A program made the position numbers and the translations under genes. The notes under the pieces were generated by a model that made no database searches, was not told the DNA's origin, and was given only the letters and a program-made list of their open reading frames with translations. This document shows positions 7,320-15,601 of a DNA stretch of 51,359 nt, piece by piece; positions within the stretch are counted from its first letter, which is position 1, and every line of letters begins with the position of its first letter. The stretch lies in contig JAGNHN010000024.1 of the NCBI GenBank assembly GCA_018001695.1, positions 1-51,359 on the forward strand, in the 5' to 3' direction. This DNA comes from Lentimicrobiaceae bacterium. GTDB lineage: Bacteria > Bacteroidota > Bacteroidia > Bacteroidales > JAGNHN01.

Positions 7320-9791
7320 TCAGAACATATCCATATCGCCACCGCCCCCACCTTCTTCCTGGTTGCCACGCTCCACATCTCTTTTGGGCTTGTAATTATT
7401 GATGCGGTATGTAAAGGCGAGGTTAAAAGAAGGACTTAGCCTTCTCATTACAAGGTGCTCGTAATAGTTCAGGCTCTCGACCGTGTAGTCTCTTTTCATG
7501 GTCCCCAGCGGGTCTCTGACCTGCAGTACGATGTTGGCCTGCCCTTTGAGCAGGTCCTGACGTAAGGCCAGCTCATTCGTGATCATACCTGCCACCTTGC
7601 CCTGCGCAACAACCGAAGGTCCACGGTAACCAACCCGCACCTGTATACGTGTTCCTTTGGCGATCTTCAGGGTGGAGTTCAGCCGTGCGTTCCAGTTGGT
7701 GCTTTCCTTATCCACATTGCTCTCATATAATTCCCCCTCCAGGCGGTAGTGGTAGAGGTTGGCAGAGGCATTCAGGGTCAGATTAGAGTTGACTTCCATG
7801 TTCAGCATTACCTCGGCACCTGTAGAAAAATCTTTGTTCAGATTTTCAACAGTATGCAGGATAATATCCTCAGCATAAGGAGTTAACACCCTCGTGATCA
7901 TATTTGTTGTAACGCGATGATATCCCTGAACCGTCAGGAAGGTCATTCCCCACTTCTTCAACCAGCCCAACTCCCAGGAGTCAATATACTCTGGTTTCAA
8001 GCCTGGATTTCCCTGCCGGTAGACACCCCGCTCCATATAGGAGATGAATGGATCCAGGTCCCAACCCCTGGGGCGGTTGATTCTGCGTGAATAACTAGCC
8101 TGCACCTGATGTTCATTCTTTAGTTTTCGGGAAAGATGAATGCTGGGAAAATAGTCCATCCTGACGAGAGAAGTATCCAGGCTTCCCTCAATGGCTTTGG
8201 TGGCTCTGTCTGTATATTCAGCCCGCAAACCTAACTGATAATCAATTCCTTTGAAAGCATTAGCAAAGGTGAGGTAACCTGAATGAATATCCTGATAGAA
8301 GTCGGTTGCAGAGGAGAGTTCCAGGTTATCGTCCCACCCTCCGCTGGCAAGTCTTTCACGGAATTTGTAATCTTCCTGGTCTCTTTCCATGCGCGTCTGG
8401 AATCCTGCCTCCAGTTTGCCTCCTTTCACAGGCCGGATATAATCCAATGTAAACCGGGCCTGCACATCGTCCCCCTCTTCCAGGGCTGATGTTTCGTAAA
8501 TAGGATCGCCCAGCTTAGTGAAGTCGCTGTTGGACAGCCACTCCGTGGATTTGTCATCACTCTCGCTGCGGCTGGACGAGTAGTAGAGGAAAGCATCCAA
8601 CCTGTGACCTGCACCGGCCAGGTTGTGCCGCATGGAAAGATTAGTCTCATAAAAATTCCGGGTGCGGGGTGCTTCAGCTTCGGTGACATAATAATATGAA
8701 GTGGTTGCCGGATCGGTTCGTTCAAAATTCTCCGCCTCACTTTCACGCGAGAAAGTAAAGGAACCGGCTTTAAAACCTGCGCCCAGAGTTGTTCGGGGAC
8801 TTACCGTCCAGTCAACAGCAAGATTGCCTCCGAAGGTTCTATGCGACATATCCCGTCCGCCGCTGAAATCAGTCAAAGTAGCGGTATCATTCCTTGTAAT
8901 AATGCGCTCAGAAGTACGCTTACCCAGCCAATGCTCATCCCGGAAATCCATACCACCCGCGATGTTAAACTTGCTGGTCCTGTAATTCAGGAGAAAGTCA
9001 CCCTTGTATGAGCTATATGAGCCTATTCCGGCATTGAGTACGCCGCTTAGACCTCCTTCCTGAGCTTTTCGGGTTATGACGTTGATGATACCGGCTGTTC
9101 CTTCCGGATCATATTTCGCAGAGGGATTCGTGATGATCTCTATACTTTTAATCTCGCTGGATGGTATCTGGCGAAGGGCATCACTGCCCGACAAAACGGA
9201 CGGCCTCCCGTTCACGAGAACAGTGAAATTACCACTCCCCCTGAGCGAAACATTGCCTTCGATGTCCACATCGACAGAGGGTGTATTGGCCAGGGCATCC
9301 ACTGCTGTACCGCCGGCGGCGATGATATCCTGCCCGACATTGATTACTTTCTTATCAATCTGAAAATCATAAGTGGCCCTTTCTGCAGTAATTTCTGCTC
9401 CCTGCAAGCTAATGGCAGAAGGCTGTAACAGAATGTTCGGCACAACAACCTGGGTGGACTTGGGGTTTACCATAATCCCCGGAACCGACGTTTTCTCAAA
9501 GCCAATAAAATTGGCGACCAGCCTGTACCGGCCAAAGGGAACATTGGTTATGCGGTAGGCCCCGTGAATATTGGTTGTCCCACCCGTGACCATGACCGAG
9601 TCGCGTTCCCTCAAAATCAGAATATTCGCGTATTCTACCGGCTTGCCGGAAACTTTGTCCAGCACCTTACCAGAGACTTCTCCTTCTCCTTGTGGTCTGT
9701 TCCCATTTCCCTGCGGTTGCGATATCCCGTTCATCCATCCCATGGTTATGAATCCCAGAAACAAACCACTCCTTACGATTTTTAACAACAT
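7320..9791 (-). CDS. TonB-dependent receptor, outer-membrane beta-barrel (OMP_b-brl_3) family
   Basis: 823 residues. After a signal peptide (1-24), residues ~38-120 form a carboxypeptidase-regulatory-like beta-sandwich (GKVLDKVSGKPVEYANI, NIHGAYRITNVPFGRYRL) typical of Bacteroidota receptors. A plug domain follows (~140-243: VDALANTPSVDVDIEGNVSLR, VLVNGRPSVL, IEIITNPSAKYDPEGTAGIINV). The rest (~250-800) is the barrel. The C-terminus is a glycine and acidic tail (GGGGGDMDMF) rather than an aromatic strand end. It imports an unknown ligand across the outer membrane using TonB energy. It is not a SusC; no SusD partner is adjacent. The gene is transcribed alone, leftward, from a 270-bp divergent region shared with DUF3127. 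Confidence 0.88.
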   Translation of the reverse strand: MLLKIVRSGLFLGFITMGWMNGISQPQGNGNRPQGEGEVSGKVLDKVSGKPVEYANILILRERDSVMVTGGTTNIHGAYRITNVPFGRYRLVANFIGFEKTSVPGIMVNPKSTQVVVPNILLQPSAISLQGAEITAERATYDFQIDKKVINVGQDIIAAGGTAVDALANTPSVDVDIEGNVSLRGSGNFTVLVNGRPSVLSGSDALRQIPSSEIKSIEIITNPSAKYDPEGTAGIINVITRKAQEGGLSGVLNAGIGSYSSYKGDFLLNYRTSKFNIAGGMDFRDEHWLGKRTSERIITRNDTATLTDFSGGRDMSHRTFGGNLAVDWTVSPRTTLGAGFKAGSFTFSRESEAENFERTDPATTSYYYVTEAEAPRTRNFYETNLSMRHNLAGAGHRLDAFLYYSSSRSESDDKSTEWLSNSDFTKLGDPIYETSALEEGDDVQARFTLDYIRPVKGGKLEAGFQTRMERDQEDYKFRERLASGGWDDNLELSSATDFYQDIHSGYLTFANAFKGIDYQLGLRAEYTDRATKAIEGSLDTSLVRMDYFPSIHLSRKLKNEHQVQASYSRRINRPRGWDLDPFISYMERGVYRQGNPGLKPEYIDSWELGWLKKWGMTFLTVQGYHRVTTNMITRVLTPYAEDIILHTVENLNKDFSTGAEVMLNMEVNSNLTLNASANLYHYRLEGELYESNVDKESTNWNARLNSTLKIAKGTRIQVRVGYRGPSVVAQGKVAGMITNELALRQDLLKGQANIVLQVRDPLGTMKRDYTVESLNYYEHLVMRRLSPSFNLAFTYRINNYKPKRDVERGNQEEGGGGGDMDMF

Positions 9792-9860
9792 GCGCTGCTT
9801 ATTCTAAATGAAACATTGTGACTGCGTCTATATAGAAGACTTCTATAAGACAATTGACGG

Positions 9861-9868
9861 CAAATATA
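9861..9868 (-). promoter_or_regulatory. Candidate -7 element for the TonB receptor gene
   Basis: Minus-strand TATATTTG matches TAnnTTTG, about 70 bases upstream of the start at 9791. A second match (TAAATTTG, 9885-9892) is nearby, so the exact promoter is uncertain. The rest of the 9792-10061 gap is AT-rich and shows no gene. Confidence 0.4.
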
Positions 9869-10008
9869 GTTTACCTATTCCAAACAAATTTACTGATTTG
9901 AAATTTACAATTATTCTTAATCTCTGAATAACAGACCTTTGAGAAAATAACAACTTCAATGCAGCACTAAGAAATATTCATGAGCCTGCTACACATCCAG
10001 TTTCCGTA

Positions 10009-10040
10009 TTGCATTTCCTGCTTTGGAAACCCTATCTTTG
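10009..10040 (+). promoter_or_regulatory. Bacteroidota promoter for the DUF3127-rhodanese pair
   Basis: TTG at 10009-10011 and TATCTTTG at 10033-10040 are separated by 21 bp. The ATG follows at 10062. Confidence 0.55.
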
Positions 10041-10061
10041 CGCTGAAAACCGTATTGCTTT

Positions 10062-10439
10062 ATGTCATTCGAAATTCAGGGAAAACTGGTACATAAATTC
10101 GCGGTGAATGAAGTAAATCCCAGCTTCAGGAAGCGTGAATTTGTCATTGAACATAGTGAAGCAGCCAATGGGAGAGAGTTCACGGACTACATCCGTTTTC
10201 AGCTAACCCAGGATCGTTGTAGCCTGATTGACAGGATTAATGAAGGAACTAATGTCTTGATAAGCTTCAGGATCAGAGGCAGGAAATGGGAAAAAGATGG
10301 AGAGCCGGTTTACTTCACCAACCTGGAAGCATTCCGGGTGCAGCCAATCACCACAGAGGATAGTCGCCCTGCAATGGCGCAGGCGCCCGACGAACCGCTG
10401 GAGCCTCTTCTCCCTGATGGTGATGATCTGCCATTCTGA
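10062..10439 (+). CDS. DUF3127 OB-fold-like protein with an SSB-type acidic tip
   Basis: 125 residues. The N-terminal ~95 residues match DUF3127, a Bacteroidota family predicted to adopt a single-strand-binding OB fold (SFEIQGKLVHKF, FRKREFVIEH, YIRFQLTQDRCSLIDRINEG, FRIRGRKWEKDGEPVYFTNLEAFRV). A low-complexity Pro/Glu linker follows, and the chain ends in DGDDLPF, closely resembling the C-terminal tip (DDDIPF) by which SSB recruits replication and repair proteins. This supports a DNA-binding, partner-recruiting role, but no function is proven. The stop codon overlaps the next gene's ATG by one base (TGATG), so the rhodanese protein is translationally coupled. Confidence 0.8.
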   Translation: MSFEIQGKLVHKFAVNEVNPSFRKREFVIEHSEAANGREFTDYIRFQLTQDRCSLIDRINEGTNVLISFRIRGRKWEKDGEPVYFTNLEAFRVQPITTEDSRPAMAQAPDEPLEPLLPDGDDLPF

Positions 10440-10768
10440 TGAAAGTAGCACTGACAGCCCTTGAAGTGAAGGCCTTCCTTGACGAAGGGGAGGTGGTGCA
10501 TTTCATCGATATTCGTCCACCGGTTGATTTTGAACTGGTGCGTATCCCCGGAGCCATTAATATCCCCAAGGACAAGCTTTTTGACAGCCTTGACCAGCTC
10601 CCGCCGGAAGGTAAGAAGATCGTCTACTGCCGCTTTGGTATTAAGAGCACCCAGATTGTACGCAGTTTGCGTGAGGAATATGGCGTACAGGATGTGTATG
10701 CCCTCCGCGACGGACTGCTGGAATGGGCCATCGATATTGATCCGGATATGCCTAAAGACCTAATTTGA
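10439..10768 (+). CDS. Rhodanese-like sulfurtransferase domain protein
   Basis: 109 residues, a single rhodanese domain. Key features are FIDIRPPVDFELVRIPGAINIP (the CH2-type region containing R26 and the GAINIP turn) and the active-site loop C64-R-F-G-I-K-S, where C64 would carry the persulfide. The tail ALRDGLLEWAIDIDPDMP resembles the rhodanese half of MoeB/ThiF-type fusions, which hints at thiolation chemistry, but the adenylyltransferase half is absent here. It is coupled to the DUF3127 gene by a one-base overlap and overlaps the 3' end of the helicase gene on the other strand by nine bases. Sulfur acceptor unknown. Confidence 0.85.
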   Translation: MKVALTALEVKAFLDEGEVVHFIDIRPPVDFELVRIPGAINIPKDKLFDSLDQLPPEGKKIVYCRFGIKSTQIVRSLREEYGVQDVYALRDGLLEWAIDIDPDMPKDLI

Positions 10769-12034
10769 GTTCTTTTGATTGCCCCCTGTTGACCTCCGGC
10801 CAGACCTGTTGCGACCTTGGTTGTTTTTACCAGATGCCGGCCGTCGCTTGAATGAGTGTTGACCTCCGGATCGTTTCCGGCTCCCGTCTGGCAAGGCCAC
10901 AGGACTGAAGCCCTCCGGCAAGGGGAGCATCCTTACCTTTTGTTCCATGAGTTGTTCTATTCTCCTGAAAGCATGGCTGTCTTTTGGATTGACAAAGGTG
11001 ATGGCCAGGCCGGTCGCCTCAGCTCGCGCCGTACGCCCCACCCTGTGGATGTAGTCTTCCGCATCCTGAGGCACGTCATAATTCAGGACCAGATCAATCC
11101 CTTCAATATCAATACCCCTGGAAAGCACATCCGTGGCAACCAGGACCTGCGTTTGCCTGTTTCGGAACGACAACAGTACATCCTCGCGCTCACGCTGCTC
11201 CAGGTCCGAATGAATCGCCCTAACCAGCATGCCTGTTTTATTCAGGAGTTGGGAAATCTCCTTCACAGCCCTTTTTGTAGCAGAGAACACTAAAATGGAT
11301 GTAAGATCTCTGTTTTGAATCAGGTGAGTCAGGAGCTTAAGTTTCTGCGCATCATCTATGGCATAGGCAGCCTGCAGTACGCCTTCAGCCGGTTTCGAAA
11401 GTGCTATCGATATTTCTGCCGGATTCTGTAAGAGCTTGGAAGCCAAGCTTCTGATCTCTGATGGCATCGTGGCGCTAAACATCAAGGTTTGCCTGCTTCC
11501 TTGAATGTAACTCAGGATATCCATGATATCTTCATGAAAGCCCATATCCAGCATACGATCTGCTTCATCCAGAATAAAATACTTGAGTTTGCTGAAATCG
11601 ACATATCCCAGTCTCAGGTGCGACAGGATCCGTCCCGGTGTGGCAACGATAATGTCAGTGCCCTGCATAATGGCCCTTTTCTGCCTGTCCCAGTCAACGC
11701 CTTCACCTCCGCCATATATCGCGGCCGAGCTTAGCCCGCAGAAGAACGACATACCCACGGCCTGCTGGTCGATCTGCAACGCCAGCTCTCGCGTCGGCAC
11801 AATGATAAGTGCCTTAATGTGATGATCTGCATCATCGGTTTTCACGATCCCGTCGATGACAGGTAAGAGGTAAGCAGCTGTTTTTCCCGTTCCTGTCTGG
11901 GCCGTTGCCATAACATCACGGCCGGCGATAACTGCTGGGATCACCTGCTGCTGTATGGGCGTAGGGTGAACGTAACCCATCGCATCAATGCCCTCCTGGG
12001 TTCGCGGGTCAAACTCAAAATCTATAAAAGTCAA
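10760..12034 (-). CDS. DEAD-box ATP-dependent RNA helicase (RhlE-like)
   Basis: 424 residues with all core motifs: Q-motif region YVHPTPIQQQVIP, Walker A AQTGTGKT (45-52), PTRELALQ, TPGR, DEAD (156-159), SAT (187-189), and in the second RecA domain VLVATDVLSRGIDIEGIDLVLNYDVP and HRVGRTARA. The C-terminal ~30 residues are a basic, Gly/Asn/Arg-rich tail (GRNRSGRRSTGG) typical of RhlE-type helicases that act on ribosomal or structured RNA. The gene is monocistronic, with a -7 element 30 bases upstream. Its stop (TAG) lies inside the end of the convergent rhodanese gene, which leaves no room for a separate terminator. Confidence 0.93.
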   Translation of the reverse strand: MTFIDFEFDPRTQEGIDAMGYVHPTPIQQQVIPAVIAGRDVMATAQTGTGKTAAYLLPVIDGIVKTDDADHHIKALIIVPTRELALQIDQQAVGMSFFCGLSSAAIYGGGEGVDWDRQKRAIMQGTDIIVATPGRILSHLRLGYVDFSKLKYFILDEADRMLDMGFHEDIMDILSYIQGSRQTLMFSATMPSEIRSLASKLLQNPAEISIALSKPAEGVLQAAYAIDDAQKLKLLTHLIQNRDLTSILVFSATKRAVKEISQLLNKTGMLVRAIHSDLEQREREDVLLSFRNRQTQVLVATDVLSRGIDIEGIDLVLNYDVPQDAEDYIHRVGRTARAEATGLAITFVNPKDSHAFRRIEQLMEQKVRMLPLPEGFSPVALPDGSRKRSGGQHSFKRRPASGKNNQGRNRSGRRSTGGNQKNSN

Positions 12035-12063
12035 ATGAAATGAGATTAAATTGGTTAGACTGG

Positions 12064-12071
12064 CAAAGTTA
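12064..12071 (-). promoter_or_regulatory. -7 element for the DEAD-box helicase gene
   Basis: Minus-strand TAACTTTG fits TAnnTTTG; about 30 bases upstream of the start codon at 12034. Confidence 0.45.
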
Positions 12072-12099
12072 GTGTATTACAGCCTAGCGGTGACATCGG

Positions 12100-12510
12100 T
12101 CAAAAAGCTTTAAAAATCCTGGCCAGGCTGTGTCCCGGTGCAGCCATATCGAGGTCAAGAAACCACCCGAAAGGGGTCTGGGTCACATGATATTCTGCGG
12201 CTTCCAATCGCTCCTGTACCCGGTTAAACAGCTCCCTGGTCCAGTCTGGATCAGCTTTTGATTCGGATAAGTGACTGAATGAATGTAAGATAATCAGGCG
12301 GGTGTTGTTTTTTCCGGCAATCCATTTCAGATTTTTAAGCAGCTTTTTTTCTACCTCCGCCGCCTTCTCCATATCGTCCGCTTCAGCATGAATAAAGCCA
12401 ACGGCTGCATCGAAATACTCCTTTCTACCATGCTGTGAATCAGCACTTTCTAGTGCCTTCTGAGCTGGAAGAAAAGCAAAACGGGCACAATACCACATGA
12501 GTAACTTCAT
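12100..12510 (-). CDS. Stand-alone archaeal-type threonyl-tRNA synthetase editing-domain protein
   Basis: 136 residues, alignable end to end with the N-terminal editing domain of archaeal ThrRS (tRNA-Thr_ED), a D-aminoacyl-tRNA-deacylase-like fold that hydrolyses mischarged Ser-tRNA(Thr). Matching segments are the opening strand MKLLMWYCARFAF, the LHSFSHLSESKA block (75-86), and the end TPFGWFLDLD...PGHSLARIFKAF (112-136), where archaeal proteins read PFGWYK and GHPLSELSR. From memory of the family, the tyrosine-lysine after PFGW and the glutamate near the end contribute to the active site; here they are F-L and R, so canonical Ser-tRNA editing is doubtful. Bacterial ThrRS normally uses an unrelated editing domain. 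The gene is alone, divergent from rarA. Confidence 0.72.
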   Translation of the reverse strand: MKLLMWYCARFAFLPAQKALESADSQHGRKEYFDAAVGFIHAEADDMEKAAEVEKKLLKNLKWIAGKNNTRLIILHSFSHLSESKADPDWTRELFNRVQERLEAAEYHVTQTPFGWFLDLDMAAPGHSLARIFKAF

Positions 12511-12514
12511 ACAA

Positions 12515-12522
12515 CAAAGATA
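12515..12522 (-). promoter_or_regulatory. -7 element for the editing-domain gene (possible leaderless start)
   Basis: Minus-strand TATCTTTG matches TAnnTTTG but sits only four bases before the ATG (12510-12508). If used, the transcript would begin at or very near the start codon. Confidence 0.4.
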
Positions 12523-12574
12523 GGAAAGGAAAACGAGGCCATTTACCTACCTTTACAGCAGAAAAACCGGGATC

Positions 12575-13855
12575 ATGGATCACGCGAAGCACATACCTCT
12601 GGCAGAGCAACTGCGTCCCCGGACCCTGGATGATTATCTGGGACAGGAGCACCTGGTTGGTAAAGGCGCCATTTTACGCCAGAGTATCCAGACGGGTAAT
12701 ATTCCCAGTATGATCTTATGGGGGCCTCCCGGGGTTGGAAAGACCACCCTGGCTACGGTTATTGCACATTCGCTGGGCCGGCCATTCTTTACGCTAAGTG
12801 CCGTCAGTTCAGGCGTAAAAGATGTCAGGGAAGTGATCGCCCATGCTGAGGATGTTTCAGGTGCTATCCTGTTTATCGACGAGATTCATCGCTTCAATAA
12901 AAGTCAGCAGGACAGCCTGCTGGGTGCAGTTGAAAAAGGTATCATCACGCTGATGGGTGCCACCACCGAAAATCCAAGTTTCGAAGTTATCTCTCCCCTG
13001 CTGTCCCGGTGCCAGGTCTATATTCTGAAACCCCTTGAGGAGAAAGTCCTCCTGTCGATGTTGCAAAAAGGGCAGCAACGTCTGGAACAAATGCATGGAC
13101 AGAAGATTGACCTGGCAGAAACCGAAGCGCTGCTGCGCTTGTCCGGAGGAGATGCCAGAAAACTGTATAATGCCCTTGAGCTAGTCAGCAAGCACCTGAT
13201 GGCTGATACGAGCGGAGAGATCCGGATCACCGACGAGATATGTCTGAAAGTCGTACAGCAAAACCTTGCATTGTACGACAAACAGGGAGAGATGCATTAC
13301 GATATCATATCAGCTTTTATTAAATCAATACGTGGTGGTGATCCGAATGCAGCGGTTTATTGGCTTGCCCGTATGCTGGAAGGTGGTGAGGACGTAAAAT
13401 TCATTGCCAGGCGGTTGCTGATTCTGGCGGCCGAAGATATTGGTCTGGCAAATCCTAATGCCCTCTTGCTCGCCCAAAGCTGTTTTCAGGCCGTTCATAC
13501 CATCGGGATGCCTGAATCCAGGATTATTCTGTCTGAGGTCTCCATCTATCTGGCAACCAGCCCGAAAAGTAATGCATCTTACCTTGCTATCGATGCTGCT
13601 ATTCAGCAAGTCCGCGAAAAGGGCGACCTGCCTGTTCCCCTGCACCTTCGGAACGCACCAACCAAACTCATGAAACAATCCGGCTACGGTAAAGCATATC
13701 AGTATGCCCATGATCATCCGGGGAATTTTGTTGAACAGGAGTTCCTGCCAGGCGGGCTGGAAAAACGGGTATTCTACAAACCTCAGTCTAACGCCAGGGA
13801 ACAGGAGATCAGGCAAAGATTGCTGCAATGGTGGAAAAACAAATATGCTTGGTGA
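12575..13855 (+). CDS. rarA: Replication-associated recombination protein RarA (MgsA) AAA+ ATPase
   Basis: 426 residues, the standard length. RarA acts at stalled replication forks. It has the clamp-loader-like AAA+ module with LRPRTLDDYLGQEHL (box II), Walker A GPPGVGKT (50-57), Walker B LFIDEIHRFNKSQQD (99-113) and sensor 1 GATTENPSFE (128-137), then SRC as arginine finger region, followed by the C-terminal tetramerisation domain (from ~250: AFIKSIRGGDPNAAVYWLARML, RRLLILAAEDIGLANP). A near-match promoter element TACCTTTA lies at 12548-12555. The 118 bp after the stop show no terminator or gene. Confidence 0.95.
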   Translation: MDHAKHIPLAEQLRPRTLDDYLGQEHLVGKGAILRQSIQTGNIPSMILWGPPGVGKTTLATVIAHSLGRPFFTLSAVSSGVKDVREVIAHAEDVSGAILFIDEIHRFNKSQQDSLLGAVEKGIITLMGATTENPSFEVISPLLSRCQVYILKPLEEKVLLSMLQKGQQRLEQMHGQKIDLAETEALLRLSGGDARKLYNALELVSKHLMADTSGEIRITDEICLKVVQQNLALYDKQGEMHYDIISAFIKSIRGGDPNAAVYWLARMLEGGEDVKFIARRLLILAAEDIGLANPNALLLAQSCFQAVHTIGMPESRIILSEVSIYLATSPKSNASYLAIDAAIQQVREKGDLPVPLHLRNAPTKLMKQSGYGKAYQYAHDHPGNFVEQEFLPGGLEKRVFYKPQSNAREQEIRQRLLQWWKNKYAW

Positions 13856-13973
13856 TGAGCATGTGTTTAGAACTCTTAATAAGTGCCTTCGATGGACTAT
13901 TAGATATTAGGTGTCAGCACTCTTGTAATCGAAATAAAAGCAATAAGGTTAACATTCTGTAAAACAACAACAT

Positions 13974-14783
13974 ATGACCATGCTATCCGATCAAATATAT
14001 TCTGAAAGTCGACAGTTCTTCCTCATCGCTGGTCCTTGTGTCCTGGAAAATGAGGAAATGGGATTCCCGATTGCCGAGACCTTGCTTGGGATTTGCGACA
14101 GTCTTGATATTCCATTGATTTTCAAGGCATCTTATAGAAAAGCCAATCGCTCCCGCCTGGATTCCTTCACTGGCATCGGGGACCAGCGTGCGCTCGAAAT
14201 CCTTCAAGCCATTGGCGAAGCATACATGATTCCTGTGATTACAGATATCCACAGCCCGGAAGAGGCAAAGCTGGCAGCACCCTATGTCGATATGCTCCAG
14301 ATACCGGCCTTTCTGTCCAGGCAAACTGATTTACTGATTGCTGCCGGAGAGACGGGGAAATCAGTTAACATTAAAAAAGGCCAGTTTCTCTCACCGGAAG
14401 CCATGGCATTTGCTGCTGATAAAGTCCGCTCCACAGGCAATTCAAATATTATGCTAACAGAGCGGGGTACCCAGTTTGGTTACACCGATCTGGTGGTGGA
14501 TATAAGGGGCATACCAAGAATGCAATCACTTGGTTATCCTGTCGTTGTGGATGTCACCCATTCCCTGCAGCAACCCAACCAGGCCTCAGGTGTGACAGGA
14601 GGACAGCCGGCACTCATTGCAACCATCGCCAGGGCAGCCATCGCTGCCGGGGCTGACGGTATCTTCCTTGAAACGCATCCAGAACCTGCCCGTGCCTTAT
14701 CGGATGGGGCCAATATGCTACCGCTCGACCAGGTGGCTGATTTGCTGGGTGTCTTAACCCGCATCCGGAAAGCCATTCAATAA
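13974..14783 (+). CDS. kdsA: 3-deoxy-8-phosphooctulonate (KDO-8-P) synthase, metal-dependent type
   Basis: 269 residues. KdsA condenses phosphoenolpyruvate with arabinose-5-phosphate to make KDO-8-phosphate for the inner core of LPS. Motifs include LIAGPCVLENEE, FKASYRKANRSRLDSFTG, DIHSPEEA, IPAFLSRQTDLL, VNIKKGQFLSPE, LTERGTQFGYTDLVVD, and the terminal FLETHPEPARALSDGANMLPL. The cysteine in AGPC (C22) is the metal ligand of the metal-dependent class (Aquifex type); the metal-independent E. coli class has asparagine there. The start at 13974 (MTM) could equally be the second Met. It is not adjacent to other LPS genes here; the neighbouring cysH has its own promoter. Confidence 0.95.
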   Translation: MTMLSDQIYSESRQFFLIAGPCVLENEEMGFPIAETLLGICDSLDIPLIFKASYRKANRSRLDSFTGIGDQRALEILQAIGEAYMIPVITDIHSPEEAKLAAPYVDMLQIPAFLSRQTDLLIAAGETGKSVNIKKGQFLSPEAMAFAADKVRSTGNSNIMLTERGTQFGYTDLVVDIRGIPRMQSLGYPVVVDVTHSLQQPNQASGVTGGQPALIATIARAAIAAGADGIFLETHPEPARALSDGANMLPLDQVADLLGVLTRIRKAIQ

Positions 14784-14827
14784 TCAACATTGTTCATACT
14801 AACTGTCACTTTGACCCGTTGTTTCAA

Positions 14828-14835
14828 TATATTTG
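14828..14835 (+). promoter_or_regulatory. -7 element for cysH
   Basis: TATATTTG matches TAnnTTTG, about 40 bases upstream of the cysH ATG at 14877. Confidence 0.45.
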
Positions 14836-14876
14836 CATGAAAGAATAAACATATATCATACTGATACCTAGACTAC

Positions 14877-15584
14877 ATGGACAGCCATATCATCCGCAAC
14901 CTCGCCAAAATCATCACCTATTACACTGCTGAAGAAATCCTGCATTACTTCCTGACCGAGTTCAGGGGGAAGGTGGCCTTTGCCAGCAGCCTGGGCGCCG
15001 AGGATCAGGTAATCACACATATGATCGCAGGGATCAATAAGCAGGCACGGATTTTCACACTGGATACCGGGAGGATGTTTCCAGAAACCTATGATCTGAT
15101 CCACCGGACCAACAGCAAGTACAAAATCAAGATTGAGGTATACTTTCCCGAACATAAAAGCGTGGAAGAAATGGTAAAGACCCATGGTGTTAACCTCTTC
15201 TATGACAGCATCGAGAACAGGAAGTTATGCTGCCATCTCCGCAAGATCGTACCCCTGAGGAGAGCACTGGCCGGTATGGACGCCTGGATCTGCGGTCTGC
15301 GCAAAGATCAGGCTGCCACCAGGGGTCATGTTGCCAGTCTGGAATGGGATGAGGGCAATGGTATGATCAAGGTGAATCCTCTAGCTGAGTGGACTGAATC
15401 CCAGGTATGGGAATATATCCACGAGCATAAAATCCCCTACAATCCCTTGCACGATCAATCCTATCCAAGCATCGGCTGCCAACCATGCACCCGGGCCGTT
15501 GCGCCGGGGGAAGATATCCGTTCCGGACGCTGGTGGTGGGAAAACCCTGACACCAAGGAATGTGGGTTGCATAAAGCGCACTGA
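14877..15584 (+). CDS. cysH: Assimilatory APS/PAPS reductase, [4Fe-4S] type
   Basis: 235 residues. It reduces adenylyl sulfate (or PAPS) to sulfite. SSLGAEDQV (37-45) is the PP-loop-like nucleotide site, followed by TLDTGRMFPETY. Cysteine pairs C118-C119 (KLCCHLRK) and C201-x2-C204 (IGCQPC) are the ligands of the iron-sulfur cluster found in APS-type reductases and absent from E. coli CysH; C229 in ECGLH is the catalytic cysteine. No sulfate adenylyltransferase, transporter or sulfite reductase lies nearby, so its sulfite may also feed the cysteate synthase at 1646 (inference). The stop codon abuts the stop of the convergent permease gene and both lie in one hairpin. Confidence 0.92.
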   Translation: MDSHIIRNLAKIITYYTAEEILHYFLTEFRGKVAFASSLGAEDQVITHMIAGINKQARIFTLDTGRMFPETYDLIHRTNSKYKIKIEVYFPEHKSVEEMVKTHGVNLFYDSIENRKLCCHLRKIVPLRRALAGMDAWICGLRKDQAATRGHVASLEWDEGNGMIKVNPLAEWTESQVWEYIHEHKIPYNPLHDQSYPSIGCQPCTRAVAPGEDIRSGRWWWENPDTKECGLHKAH

Positions 15585-15601
15585 TCACCGCATGGTGATC
15601 A
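15582..15601. terminator. Hairpin spanning two convergent stop codons
   Basis: A perfect 8-bp inverted repeat (TGATCACC with GGTGATCA) around a GCAT loop covers the cysH TGA (15582-15584) and the permease TGA on the other strand (15587-15585). Neither side has a T-run, so it may slow polymerase or protect 3' ends rather than act as a classical intrinsic terminator. Confidence 0.4.

Noticed and set aside
13325..13828. Minus-strand frame opposite rarA
   Set aside because: Antisense to conserved RarA C-terminal domain; no domain features.
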